Shown here: one piece after another, positions 1 through 5,752 of the stretch | Layout of the letters: the number at the start of each line of letters is the position of its first letter | Position numbering within the stretch: position 1 is the first letter of the stretch | Source of the DNA: DATGHS01 sp035307785 | Lineage (GTDB): Bacteria > Planctomycetota > Planctomycetia > Gemmatales > Gemmataceae | Assembly: GCA_035307785.1 (NCBI GenBank) | Contig: DATGHS010000252.1 | Location: 1-7,043, forward strand | DNA: 7,043 nucleotides | Direction: 5' to 3' | Program-made: the position numbers and the translations under genes | The notes under the pieces: model-generated | What the model saw: the letters and a program-made list of their open reading frames with translations, nothing else | Databases searched by the model: none | What the model was told of the DNA's origin: nothing

Positions 1-1283
1 TGGAACTGCAAATTCAAATAGGTTTCCAGTTCGCGCACCGTAAACTTGCCGTCGCGATTGCGATCGCCAACATCCAGCGCCACTTCCAGATAAGGGTTTC
101 TCACGCCGAGCAAATCCTTCTCATCGATGAAATCCTTTCCCTTGGCCAATTGCTGAAACATTTGCCGGATCGACTGGCCAAACAGATTATTGGCGAGCGG
201 ACTGTAAATGGCATCGGATCCTCCGCCGATTTCCAGCGTCACTTCCCCCAACCGGGCCCGGATCAGCCCGTTCGGCCGTTCGACGATTTTCACCCCAGGT
301 TTTCGAAACGTCTGTACCTCGGCCCAACCGGTGGCGCTGGTCCGGTGAAACGAAACGCGCAGTTCCAAATCGGGGCGGCCGTTGGCGAACCAGTCGGCCA
401 GTTCCGGCACATCGAGTTTGCCGTTGCCATCGCGGTCGAGCCTGGCAAAGGCTTCGGCATCCAGCCCCGACTCTTCGCGCGTGAGATGGAAATCCTTGTC
501 TCGGTCGTAGTAATGCAGGACCGTATGGGCCAGATAGGAAACCGGTTGCGACGGCCTGGCCACGATGAACCGACGGGCCACTTCGTTTTGGTCCACCGTG
601 ACCGGCGGGCGATAATCTTGCAGGGTCACCTCCGGAGCGATCTCGCTGACGGAAAGCAATTCATCGTCGTTTAAATCGAGCTTGTCGAGAAGCGTTTCGG
701 CTTGTTGCACCTCTTCTTTCGTCAGCCGGCCGTCGCCGTTTTTATCCAGATGCCGGAAAATGACTTTGGACAGAACCTCGGCAAACGGATCGACATTAAA
801 GCCGGGAAGCAGGCGCGTCAGCGACACGCCATTTCGCAAGTAGTATTGTTCCAGCTCGTCACGCGAGATGCGGCCATCGTGGTTCGTATCTAACTCATCG
901 AAATCAGGCCGCGATTCCAGGCGCATGTTCATCGCATTGGATGACACGAGCTGCTTGAGACTGCCGGCCGTGAGCACGCGGCGCAATTCCTTTCGATCAA
1001 TGTACCCATCACCGTTCACGTCGAGATCGGCGAAGAGCGCATCGATGTAGCGCGTCCACAGTTCGCCGTACGGCTTGTCGTTCATAAAGACGTGTAGGCG
1101 AATGAAATAGGGACGTGCTTTGCCCATGTAGAGCAGGTCGTAAACGTCGGCCTGATTCTTGGGCTTCGGCTTGTCTTGCGAATAGGCAGGCAGAGGTGAA
1201 AGAAGTAACAACCACGAAAGACACAAAAGACACGAAGAAAAGTTCAATCCTGTTTTCGTGTCTTTCGTGGTTCTAATTCTCAT
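1..1283 (-). CDS. Exported seven-EF-hand calcium-binding protein (3' end beyond window)
   Basis: The frame is open from an ATG at 1283 to the left edge, giving 427 residues without a stop; the C-terminus is missing. Residues 1-36 form a signal peptide: basic start (MRIRTTKDTK), hydrophobic core at about 18-28, likely cleavage near PAYSQ. Seven 12-residue EF-hand loops are visible: 88-99, 132-143, 180-191, 203-214, 260-271, 283-294 and 407-418. Loops 1, 2, 3, 6 and 7 have the canonical acidic positions, the central Gly and the final Glu. Loops 4 and 5 lack the Gly (Glu208, Phe265), so they may bind Ca2+ weakly. Residues 300-400 form a non-EF spacer, possibly beta-rich. The start is chosen because its ATG overlaps the stop of the DUF1501 gene (ATGA), with only a weak GAGAT upstream, which suggests translational coupling. 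EF-hand proteins of this kind bind Ca2+ outside the cytoplasm; the specific role here is unknown. Confidence 0.88.
   Translation of the reverse strand, partial: MRIRTTKDTKTGLNFSSCLLCLSWLLLLSPLPAYSQDKPKPKNQADVYDLLYMGKARPYFIRLHVFMNDKPYGELWTRYIDALFADLDVNGDGYIDRKELRRVLTAGSLKQLVSSNAMNMRLESRPDFDELDTNHDGRISRDELEQYYLRNGVSLTRLLPGFNVDPFAEVLSKVIFRHLDKNGDGRLTKEEVQQAETLLDKLDLNDDELLSVSEIAPEVTLQDYRPPVTVDQNEVARRFIVARPSQPVSYLAHTVLHYYDRDKDFHLTREESGLDAEAFARLDRDGNGKLDVPELADWFANGRPDLELRVSFHRTSATGWAEVQTFRKPGVKIVERPNGLIRARLGEVTLEIGGGSDAIYSPLANNLFGQSIRQMFQQLAKGKDFIDEKDLLGVRNPYLEVALDVGDRNRDGKFTVRELETYLNLQF
1210..1272. repeat. Inverted repeat of the CACGAAAGACACGAA type, inside the EF-hand gene start
   Basis: Two perfect 15-bp arms face each other: AACCACGAAAGACAC at 1210-1224 and its reverse complement at 1258-1272, separated by 33 bp that hold further degenerate copies of the unit (GACACGAA at 1229-1236). 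Repeats of this wording are, from general knowledge, common between genes in planctomycetes and related bacteria. Here the element is not intergenic: it covers codons 4-25 of the EF-hand gene and can fold as a hairpin in that mRNA just after the start codon. Confidence 0.8.
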
Positions 1284-2608
1284 GTCAGGATCTCGTTGAT
1301 CGGCTTGGCGGCCTTATCCACGATGCGGATGGGCCGGCCGACGTTGGATTGGTTCTGCTTCATGTGGTCGATGCCAAGCCCCTTGCACACAGTGGCGAGC
1401 AGGTCGATGGTGCTGACGGGCCGGTTCTCCACACTCATGCCATCGTTGCTGGTCTTGCCGACCACCTGGCCGCCCTGGATGCCGCCGCCGCCGAGCACCA
1501 CGCTCCAGGCATTGGGGAAGTGGTCGCGGCCATTGCCCCGGATTTGCGGCGTGCGGCCGAACTCACCCATCCAGACGATCATCGTGGTATCCAATAACCC
1601 GCGTTGTTCGAGATCATCCATCAGGCTGGCCCAGGCTGGGTCGAGCATTCCGCCCAGCCGCTTGATCTGGTCGAAGTTGTTCTGGTGCGTGTCCCAGCCG
1701 CCCGGCGCCCCATCGACCGGTCCGAGCGTGACCTCCACAAACGGCACGCCGCGCTCGACGAGCCGGCGGGCCAACAAGCAGCCCTGGCCGAACAGGTTGC
1801 GGCCATACTTGTCGCGCACGCGGTCGGGTTCCTCTTCGAGCTTGAATGCGCGCGCAGCTTGCGACTTCATCATCCGCACGGCGCGCTCGTAGGCGGAAAA
1901 GTGGCTTTGACCAGGAACATCGGGCCGGCCGTTCAAGAAGTTCTTTTCCAGGCCTTCGAGCAGATCGACACGGGCATCGTGATGATCGGCAGACACTTCC
2001 TGAGGCCGGTCCATATCGGCCACTTTCAGGAATTGCTCGTAATCGTTGCCGTTGTTGTTGCCGCCGCGGTTGAACGCGTTCTCGGCAATGATCAGCGGCG
2101 CGTACTTCGGTCCCAGAAAGCCGGAGCTGTACGCCCCGAGATTGAAAAAGCGGACCGGGGCGACGGCCACCACGTCGGGCAGCTCGGCATCCGGAGGGCT
2201 GAGTTCCTTGCCGATGAGCGAGCCGATGTAAGGGTACTGAATCGCGCCGAACGGCAACACGCCGGTGCGCATCAGGTACGTTGCTCGGCCATGGTCGCCT
2301 TCCTTCGTCTGCATGGAGCGAATGACGGCCAGGTTCTTCGCATGCTTCGCAAGGAGCGGGAACGGCTCATTGAATTGAATGCCCGGCACGGCAGTCTGCA
2401 CCGGCTTGAACGGGCCGCCATTCGCGTGGCCCGGCTTTGGGTCGAAGGTGTCGATCTGGCTGGGGCCGCCGTTCATCCAGAGCAGAATGCACGACCGCTT
2501 CCGTTGCGGATTGGTCGCCACCTGATCGGCCAAAGCCGACAGCCAGCCGGAAACCGACACGCCCACCGCCGAGCAGGCGCTAACTCGAAAGAAATGACGA
2601 CGATCCAT
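1280..2608 (-). CDS. DUF1501 family protein with twin-arginine leader
   Basis: This 442-residue protein has full length for the DUF1501 family, which is distantly related in fold to sulfatases and alkaline phosphatases; its reaction is not established. The N-terminus MDRRHFFRVSA has a twin arginine followed by aromatic residues and a hydrophobic stretch, so export by the Tat pathway in folded form is likely. Family hallmarks are visible: WMNGGPSQIDTFDPKPG at 44-60, the EGDHGRATYLMRTG segment around residues 100-115, WMGEFGRTP at 346-354 and GRDHFP at 360-365. These Asp, Glu and His positions resemble metal-site residues of the alkaline phosphatase superfamily, by inference. The start is supported by AGGAG at 2619-2615, six nt upstream. 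It follows the DUF1549/DUF1553 gene after 148 bp and overlaps the EF-hand gene by 4 bp. The DUF1549/DUF1553 plus DUF1501 pairing is typical of Planctomycetota. Confidence 0.95.
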   Translation of the reverse strand: MDRRHFFRVSACSAVGVSVSGWLSALADQVATNPQRKRSCILLWMNGGPSQIDTFDPKPGHANGGPFKPVQTAVPGIQFNEPFPLLAKHAKNLAVIRSMQTKEGDHGRATYLMRTGVLPFGAIQYPYIGSLIGKELSPPDAELPDVVAVAPVRFFNLGAYSSGFLGPKYAPLIIAENAFNRGGNNNGNDYEQFLKVADMDRPQEVSADHHDARVDLLEGLEKNFLNGRPDVPGQSHFSAYERAVRMMKSQAARAFKLEEEPDRVRDKYGRNLFGQGCLLARRLVERGVPFVEVTLGPVDGAPGGWDTHQNNFDQIKRLGGMLDPAWASLMDDLEQRGLLDTTMIVWMGEFGRTPQIRGNGRDHFPNAWSVVLGGGGIQGGQVVGKTSNDGMSVENRPVSTIDLLATVCKGLGIDHMKQNQSNVGRPIRIVDKAAKPINEILT

Positions 2609-2648
2609 GGGGTGCTCCTAATGTAAATGATTCTGCAATGGCATGTAC

Positions 2649-2751
2649 AATTTCGAAATTCCAATTCGGAATGAGGAATTCGGATTGCGGAATCAAAACC
2701 GATTAAAAAAGGCAGGCTTACTTTAATTCCGCATTCCGAAGTCCCAATTCC
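2649..2751. repeat. Imperfect inverted repeat of the GGAATTCGGAAT/ATTCCGCATTCCG type in the operon spacer
   Basis: Most of the 148-bp spacer between the DUF1549/DUF1553 and DUF1501 genes is filled by this element. Arms of 26 nt at 2668-2693 and 2726-2751 match as reverse complements at 22 of 26 positions, with a 32-nt loop. A perfect 12-bp palindrome, AATTTCGAAATT, lies beside it at 2649-2660. The loop on the minus strand carries a run of six T. Within the operon transcript it would form a long stem between two coding regions. Similar AATTCCG-rich repeats are common between genes in planctomycetes (general knowledge). The T-run does not directly follow the complete stem, so a classic intrinsic terminator is not shown. 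Confidence 0.75.
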
Positions 2752-2756
2752 GCATT

Positions 2757-4400
2757 TCAATGGTTGAACCCAAATTCGCTGCTGTTGAGGAGCGCCCAGT
2801 AAACATCGGCGAATGCTTTTTTCTTGTCACCGCTGGGGCCGCCCTTTTCGACGTACTCGGTGAGCTTCTTCATCTCTTCGGGCCTCGGGAATCGGCCCAC
2901 CGTGGCCAAATAGACCGCTTCAATGCGTCCCGGCGTGCTCATGAATGGAGTGTCGAGCAAGCTTAACAGCAAGTTGCTCTGATCATCCGGCGTCTTCCCC
3001 GGTTCGGTGCTGGTGCGCTCGCCAATGAATCGGCCATTCATCATCGTGAGCGCTTGCAGAATCGACGTTTGCAGCTCGGCCGGCCTCTCGGTGCTGGAAA
3101 ACTTGGCGATGAACTCGGCACGAGGTTGGCTAAATCGGTTCTGATTGTCGCCCACCGGCTCGCGGAAATAAGTGGCCTGTTCCAGGCTGTCGAACAGTTG
3201 CTCCGGCGTGAGGCCGCGCACTTTCATGCGGGCAAAAGTTCGCTCGCTGCTCGCGCTTGCTCCCGGCGCGGCGCTGGAGCGCTGGTAGGTCTGGCTATTG
3301 ACGATGGCCTTGATCAGGAATTTCAGGTCGTAGCCGCTATCCACGAACGCTTTCGTTAGCTCTTCCAACAATTCCGGATGGCTGGGCGGGTTTTGGTCGC
3401 CCGGCTCATCAATGGGATCAATCAAGCCGGCGCCGAATAGCTGGTTCCAGACGCGGTTGACCGCATTGCGGGCAAAGTAAGGATTGTCTTTCGCGGTCAT
3501 CCAGTCCACGAGCGTCACGCGGGAGCTAACGTCTTCTTTGAACTTGGGCTCCTTGCCATCGAGGAACTTCGCCGAAACCTTCTTGTTCAGGTCGGGAATT
3601 GAGAGCGTACGGATTTCAATGAGCTCGGCCGGCGCCCGGCGTTGAAACTGGCCAATCGGTTGAAAGCCGGCGAAGAACGAGGCGAATTCCCAAAACTGTT
3701 CGCGTTTCCATTTATCCAGCGGATGATTATGGCACTGGGCGCATTCGATCTTGATTCCCAGAAACAATCGTGAAGCCGCAGCCCCCAGGTTTTCCGGCTT
3801 CATCTCGTTGACGTAAAGGAAGCTTGAGGCTGCGAAGCCGTAGGGATCATATGCCCCATTCGGCGATGGATTGACTGGGGCCGTGAGGAGGGCCCGAACC
3901 ATTTGATCGTATGGCGTATTGGTCCGGAGCTTTTGTTGCAGCCAGGTTTCGAACTGCGGCCCGTAGAACTGAAATTGCGGATTGTTCAGCGTTTGCGGCA
4001 ACCATTCGCGGCGCCAGACGTTGCTGAAATGGCGGACATAGCCAGTCGGCCCGGCTCTGGTGCCATCGTCTTTCAATTCGCCTTCCAGCAACTTCTCGAT
4101 AACGCGTTGGCGCTTGTCGGGCCGCTTGTCGGCCAGGAACGCGCGCACATCCCAGACGCTGGGAATCTTCCCCGCAATGTCCAAATGCACGCGCCGAAAG
4201 AATTCGGCATCGTCGGCCAGGGGCGCAGGCGTTACGTCCTGAGCCTTCCACCCAGCGGCGATGTGTTCATCGATGCGCTTAGACAGCGCCAGGGCGGATT
4301 TCGTCTTGTCGGTGTTGGCAGGCGGATCGGCCAAAAGTGCGGGGGCCAGGAACAGGCAGAACCCCACAACGCCGCATGCGGTCGGGCAGATGCGTCTCAT
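2757..4400 (-). CDS. DUF1549/DUF1553 domain protein (planctomycete PSCyt2-PSD1 type)
   Basis: This 547-residue protein begins with a signal peptide (MRR, hydrophobic 10-24, cleavage near LLADPP). DUF1549 covers about 35-245, with the family segment FFRRVHLDIAGKIP at 67-80 and a single CAQCHNHP motif at 220-227. DUF1553 covers about 292-545, with NPYFARNAVNRVWNQLFG at 306-323, the HPELLEEL segment from 341 and a C-terminal FADVYWALLNSSEF. It lacks the N-terminal cytochrome-c-like PSCyt1 domain and extra carbohydrate- or sugar-binding domains found in longer relatives of about 800-1000 residues, so it is the short form. CxxCH could bind haem, but haem binding is unproven for this family. The start is supported by AGAGAGG at 4412-4406, five nt upstream. 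It is the first gene of the unit and has the promoter described at 4495-4523. The function is presumed envelope- or periplasm-located and linked to the DUF1501 partner. Confidence 0.95.
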   Translation of the reverse strand: MRRICPTACGVVGFCLFLAPALLADPPANTDKTKSALALSKRIDEHIAAGWKAQDVTPAPLADDAEFFRRVHLDIAGKIPSVWDVRAFLADKRPDKRQRVIEKLLEGELKDDGTRAGPTGYVRHFSNVWRREWLPQTLNNPQFQFYGPQFETWLQQKLRTNTPYDQMVRALLTAPVNPSPNGAYDPYGFAASSFLYVNEMKPENLGAAASRLFLGIKIECAQCHNHPLDKWKREQFWEFASFFAGFQPIGQFQRRAPAELIEIRTLSIPDLNKKVSAKFLDGKEPKFKEDVSSRVTLVDWMTAKDNPYFARNAVNRVWNQLFGAGLIDPIDEPGDQNPPSHPELLEELTKAFVDSGYDLKFLIKAIVNSQTYQRSSAAPGASASSERTFARMKVRGLTPEQLFDSLEQATYFREPVGDNQNRFSQPRAEFIAKFSSTERPAELQTSILQALTMMNGRFIGERTSTEPGKTPDDQSNLLLSLLDTPFMSTPGRIEAVYLATVGRFPRPEEMKKLTEYVEKGGPSGDKKKAFADVYWALLNSSEFGFNH

Positions 4401-4483
4401 GCGAGCCTCTCTGAAAGCGCGACAGCAGGTGTTTGTGATTAAGACGCCGCAGAGTTCGACGTATAACGTAAATCTGCGGATGT

Positions 4484-4509
4484 GTCACAGGCCCATAGTA
4501 CACTGTGAC
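4484..4509. promoter_or_regulatory. Operator-like dyad GTCACAG-N12-CTGTGAC over the -10 box
   Basis: Perfect 7-bp arms, GTCACAG (4484-4490) and CTGTGAC (4503-4509), flank 12 nt that contain the -10 hexamer of the predicted promoter almost exactly at the centre. A dimeric regulator bound here would block RNA polymerase, so repression is the natural reading. The regulator is unknown and none is encoded in the window. Confidence 0.45.
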
Positions 4510-4523
4510 GGATGTGAAGTCAA
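4495..4523 (-). promoter_or_regulatory. Predicted sigma-70-type promoter of the DUF1549/DUF1553 operon
   Basis: On the minus strand, TTGACT (4523-4518) matches the -35 consensus at five of six positions. It is followed by exactly 17 nt and TACTAT (4500-4495), which matches the -10 consensus at four of six. Transcription would begin near 4488, giving an untranslated leader of about 88 nt before the ATG at 4400. It is the best promoter-like sequence found in the window, but it is predicted from pattern alone. Confidence 0.6.
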
Positions 4524-4524
4524 T

Positions 4525-4557
4525 CCAATTTTGATTGCGGAATTGGGAATTTGGAAT
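4525..4557. repeat. Fragment related to the GGAATT-type repeat, next to the operon -35 box
   Basis: The 11-mer GATTGCGGAAT at 4533-4543 is identical to 2683-2693 in the operon spacer repeat, and the following TTGGGAATTTGGAAT has the same character. A local CCAATT/AATTGG pair (4525-4530, 4541-4546) could fold. It ends two bases upstream of the -35 hexamer of the predicted operon promoter. Confidence 0.5.
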
Positions 4558-4589
4558 CGTCCAAACATATGCAAGTGGCAAAGAGGAAA

Positions 4590-4706
4590 AACCACTGATT
4601 ACACGGATGGCACAGATAAGATCATCGTTGAATACGGGCGACATGGAAAAGGACCGATAATCTAATGTAGATTTTCTTATGCGTGCCATCCGAGTGATCA
4701 GTGGTT
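4590..4706. repeat. Long inverted repeat of the ACCACTGATTACACGGATGGCAC type
   Basis: Arms of 24 nt at 4590-4613 and 4683-4706 are reverse complements at 22 of 24 positions, with a 69-nt centre that itself contains a small hairpin (AATCTA 4659-4664, TAGATT 4668-4673). The outer arm begins 16 nt after the stop codon of the unknown exported-protein gene. On that gene's strand the second arm is followed by a pyrimidine-rich TTTTTCCTCTTT, so the element could serve as its transcription end, although the loop is long for a classic terminator. Repeats with the wording CCACTGATTACACGGATG recur between genes in planctomycete genomes (general knowledge). Confidence 0.7.
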
Positions 4707-4721
4707 ATCTTTTGATTGGCG

Positions 4722-5507
4722 CTAATAATTCCACGCCAGGCGCGCTTTGACGCCCGGCGTGAGGAGGCCGGCGATGCCGAAGCCGGCGGCTTCGTTGAAT
4801 GCGCTTGCCGAGAGCGACAGCCCCGGCACTTGGAGCGGCCGCCACGAGAACCCGACTTCGCCGCGCAAATCGACGATTGGAATGCCGAGGAATAAAGACG
4901 GCAGCACGCCGACATCGGGCCAGGCGAATAGCGACAGGCCGGGTCGCAACGGCCATTCGAAGCGCAGGCCAACATGGGGGCCAAGCGCGAACGGGATCGG
5001 CACGGCATCCACGCCGATGCCAACGATCCGCAGGCCGATTTGCCAGCGCATGTCCAGGCCAGGCCAAGCCGAGTGGTTGGTCGAGATGCGATCGACGTCG
5101 AGCCCCACCGTGCTCACGCCATATGGGCGGCCGAAGATCGTGCCGTTCGCATCGTAGAGCGGCACCAGCAGGAACGACGTTTGCCAGGAAACATCATTAT
5201 CGCGGCGAAAGCCAATGGTGGCCCACGGCGACGGCAACGGCGGCAACACCGCGCTCTGAAAATTAAATAGCGAAGAGCTGCCGGCGAAGAGAATAGGCGG
5301 CGCGACCAGCACTCCGCCGGCCGCATACCAGCCGGGCTGATGGATGAGGCGCTCGCTGGGCTGGTCCAAGTTCCAGTCGGGGCTTGGCGGCAGCAGAACC
5401 TCGGCAGGTGCGGCGAGCGGCGAGGCGGTTTCGGGAATTTGGGCGATGGCGCGCGTGGTGAAGAGCGCGAAGGCGAACAGAGTGAGCGGAATGCAACGAT
5501 GGGCCAT
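4722..5507 (-). CDS. Unrecognised exported protein, possible outer-membrane beta-barrel
   Basis: This protein of 261 residues is not one I recognise. A signal peptide is clear: MAHRCIPLTL, hydrophobic to about residue 19, cleavage likely after AIA at residue 23 (before QIPET). The mature part starts with a Pro/Ala-rich stretch (24-60). It then shows many short alternating segments rich in Gly, Val, Leu and aromatic residues (for example 96-116, 153-167, 178-186, 215-223, 251-261) and ends in a terminal tyrosine (KARLAWNY), as many outer-membrane barrels do. The barrel idea is inference. An in-frame ATG at 5525 would add six residues, but AGGAG (5522-5518) lies within those codons at the right distance before the 5507 ATG, so 5507 is preferred. 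It stands alone: a repeat follows its stop, and the upstream neighbour is divergent. Confidence 0.8.
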   Translation of the reverse strand: MAHRCIPLTLFAFALFTTRAIAQIPETASPLAAPAEVLLPPSPDWNLDQPSERLIHQPGWYAAGGVLVAPPILFAGSSSLFNFQSAVLPPLPSPWATIGFRRDNDVSWQTSFLLVPLYDANGTIFGRPYGVSTVGLDVDRISTNHSAWPGLDMRWQIGLRIVGIGVDAVPIPFALGPHVGLRFEWPLRPGLSLFAWPDVGVLPSLFLGIPIVDLRGEVGFSWRPLQVPGLSLSASAFNEAAGFGIAGLLTPGVKARLAWNY

Positions 5508-5530
5508 GAAGGATTCTCTCCTCATCGGCC

Positions 5531-5554
5531 CATAACTGAGCCACGCCAGTTATG
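5531..5554. promoter_or_regulatory. Dyad CATAACTG-N8-CAGTTATG in the leader of the exported-protein gene
   Basis: Perfect 8-bp arms at 5531-5538 and 5547-5554 with an 8-nt centre lie 24 nt upstream of the ATG at 5507 and just before its ribosome binding site. It could be an operator for a dimeric regulator or an mRNA hairpin affecting initiation. The sequence alone does not separate these. Confidence 0.4.
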
Positions 5555-5596
5555 CAAGCGATAAGAGCAGAAGATAGCGCCTCCGTTTGCAGTCGC

Positions 5597-5626
5597 TTGG
5601 GAGGGCGAGGCGCCTCGCCCTCCCAA
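5597..5626. repeat. Perfect 30-bp palindrome of the GGGAGGGCGAGGC type
   Basis: TTGGGAGGGCGAGGC at 5597-5611 is followed immediately by its exact reverse complement at 5612-5626, with no loop. GGGAGGGCGAGGC-type elements are frequent in planctomycete intergenic regions and give rise to the EGEAP peptide in spurious open frames (general knowledge). This copy sits between two divergent genes, followed at 5641-5656 by a tandem GAGCGGCC-like repeat. Self-complementarity would allow a cruciform or, in RNA, a tight stem. Confidence 0.75.
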
Positions 5627-5660
5627 ATTGAGGCACTGCCGAGCGGCCGAGCGGCTGATC

Positions 5661-5689
5661 TTGTTCGCATTCTCGGAGTTAGCTACATT
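5661..5689 (+). promoter_or_regulatory. Possible promoter for the TPR gene
   Basis: TTGTTC (5661-5666), 17 nt, then TACATT (5684-5689) resembles a sigma-70 promoter, but with only three and four consensus matches. It would start transcription near 5696, giving a leader of about 57 nt before the ATG at 5753. It is weak and listed because spacing and location fit. Confidence 0.3.
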
Positions 5690-5752
5690 TCCATGCCATC
5701 GGCAAGGCCGGTAACTCGCGCCGGCGGTGTGTCCATGCGGAGGGTACGGGCA

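Larger units (their letters stand above)
4401..4721. other. 321-bp gap: promoter region of the operon plus repeat elements
   Basis: I see no credible gene here. From right to left it holds a long inverted repeat just after the stop of the unknown exported-protein gene (4590-4706), a fragment related to the GGAATT-type repeat (4525-4557), the predicted operon promoter with its dyad (4484-4523), and a leader of roughly 88 nt ending in the ribosome binding site at 4412-4406. Short open frames crossing it are made of repeat sequence or run into neighbouring genes out of frame. Confidence 0.7.

Noticed and set aside
1604..2626. 340-codon open frame on the plus strand opposite the DUF1501 gene
   Set aside because: It is a codon-phase shadow in GC-rich DNA: the opposite strand encodes clear DUF1501 motifs with a ribosome binding site, while this translation has no recognisable family features.
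2609..2648. Possible separate promoter for the DUF1501 gene
   Set aside because: TTGTAC and TACATT occur, but with a 19-nt spacing and with the -10 touching the ribosome binding site, so a start of transcription there would leave almost no leader.
2473..2760. 95-codon minus-strand frame over the operon spacer
   Set aside because: Its first part is the inverted repeat in translation and the rest is the wrong frame of the DUF1501 start.
3903..4442. 179-codon open frame on the plus strand opposite the DUF1549 region
   Set aside because: It is antisense to conserved DUF1549 sequence, has no good ribosome binding site, and shows no recognisable domain.
4279..4689. 136-codon minus-strand frame crossing the operon promoter region
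   Set aside because: It runs through repeats, the promoter and then out of frame into the DUF1549/DUF1553 gene; its N-terminal part is translated repeat.
1210..5626. The repeats as a CRISPR array or an insertion sequence
   Set aside because: The units differ from one another, there are no regularly spaced identical copies, and no transposase or cas gene is present.
5263..5670. 135-codon minus-strand frame through the 30-bp palindrome
   Set aside because: It contains the EGEAP-type peptide produced by the repeat and then overlaps the exported-protein gene out of frame.
5693..5752. Upstream ATGs (5693, 5735) as start of the TPR protein
   Set aside because: They are in frame, but neither has a suitable ribosome binding site, whereas GGAGG precedes 5753 at good spacing and the signal peptide begins cleanly there.
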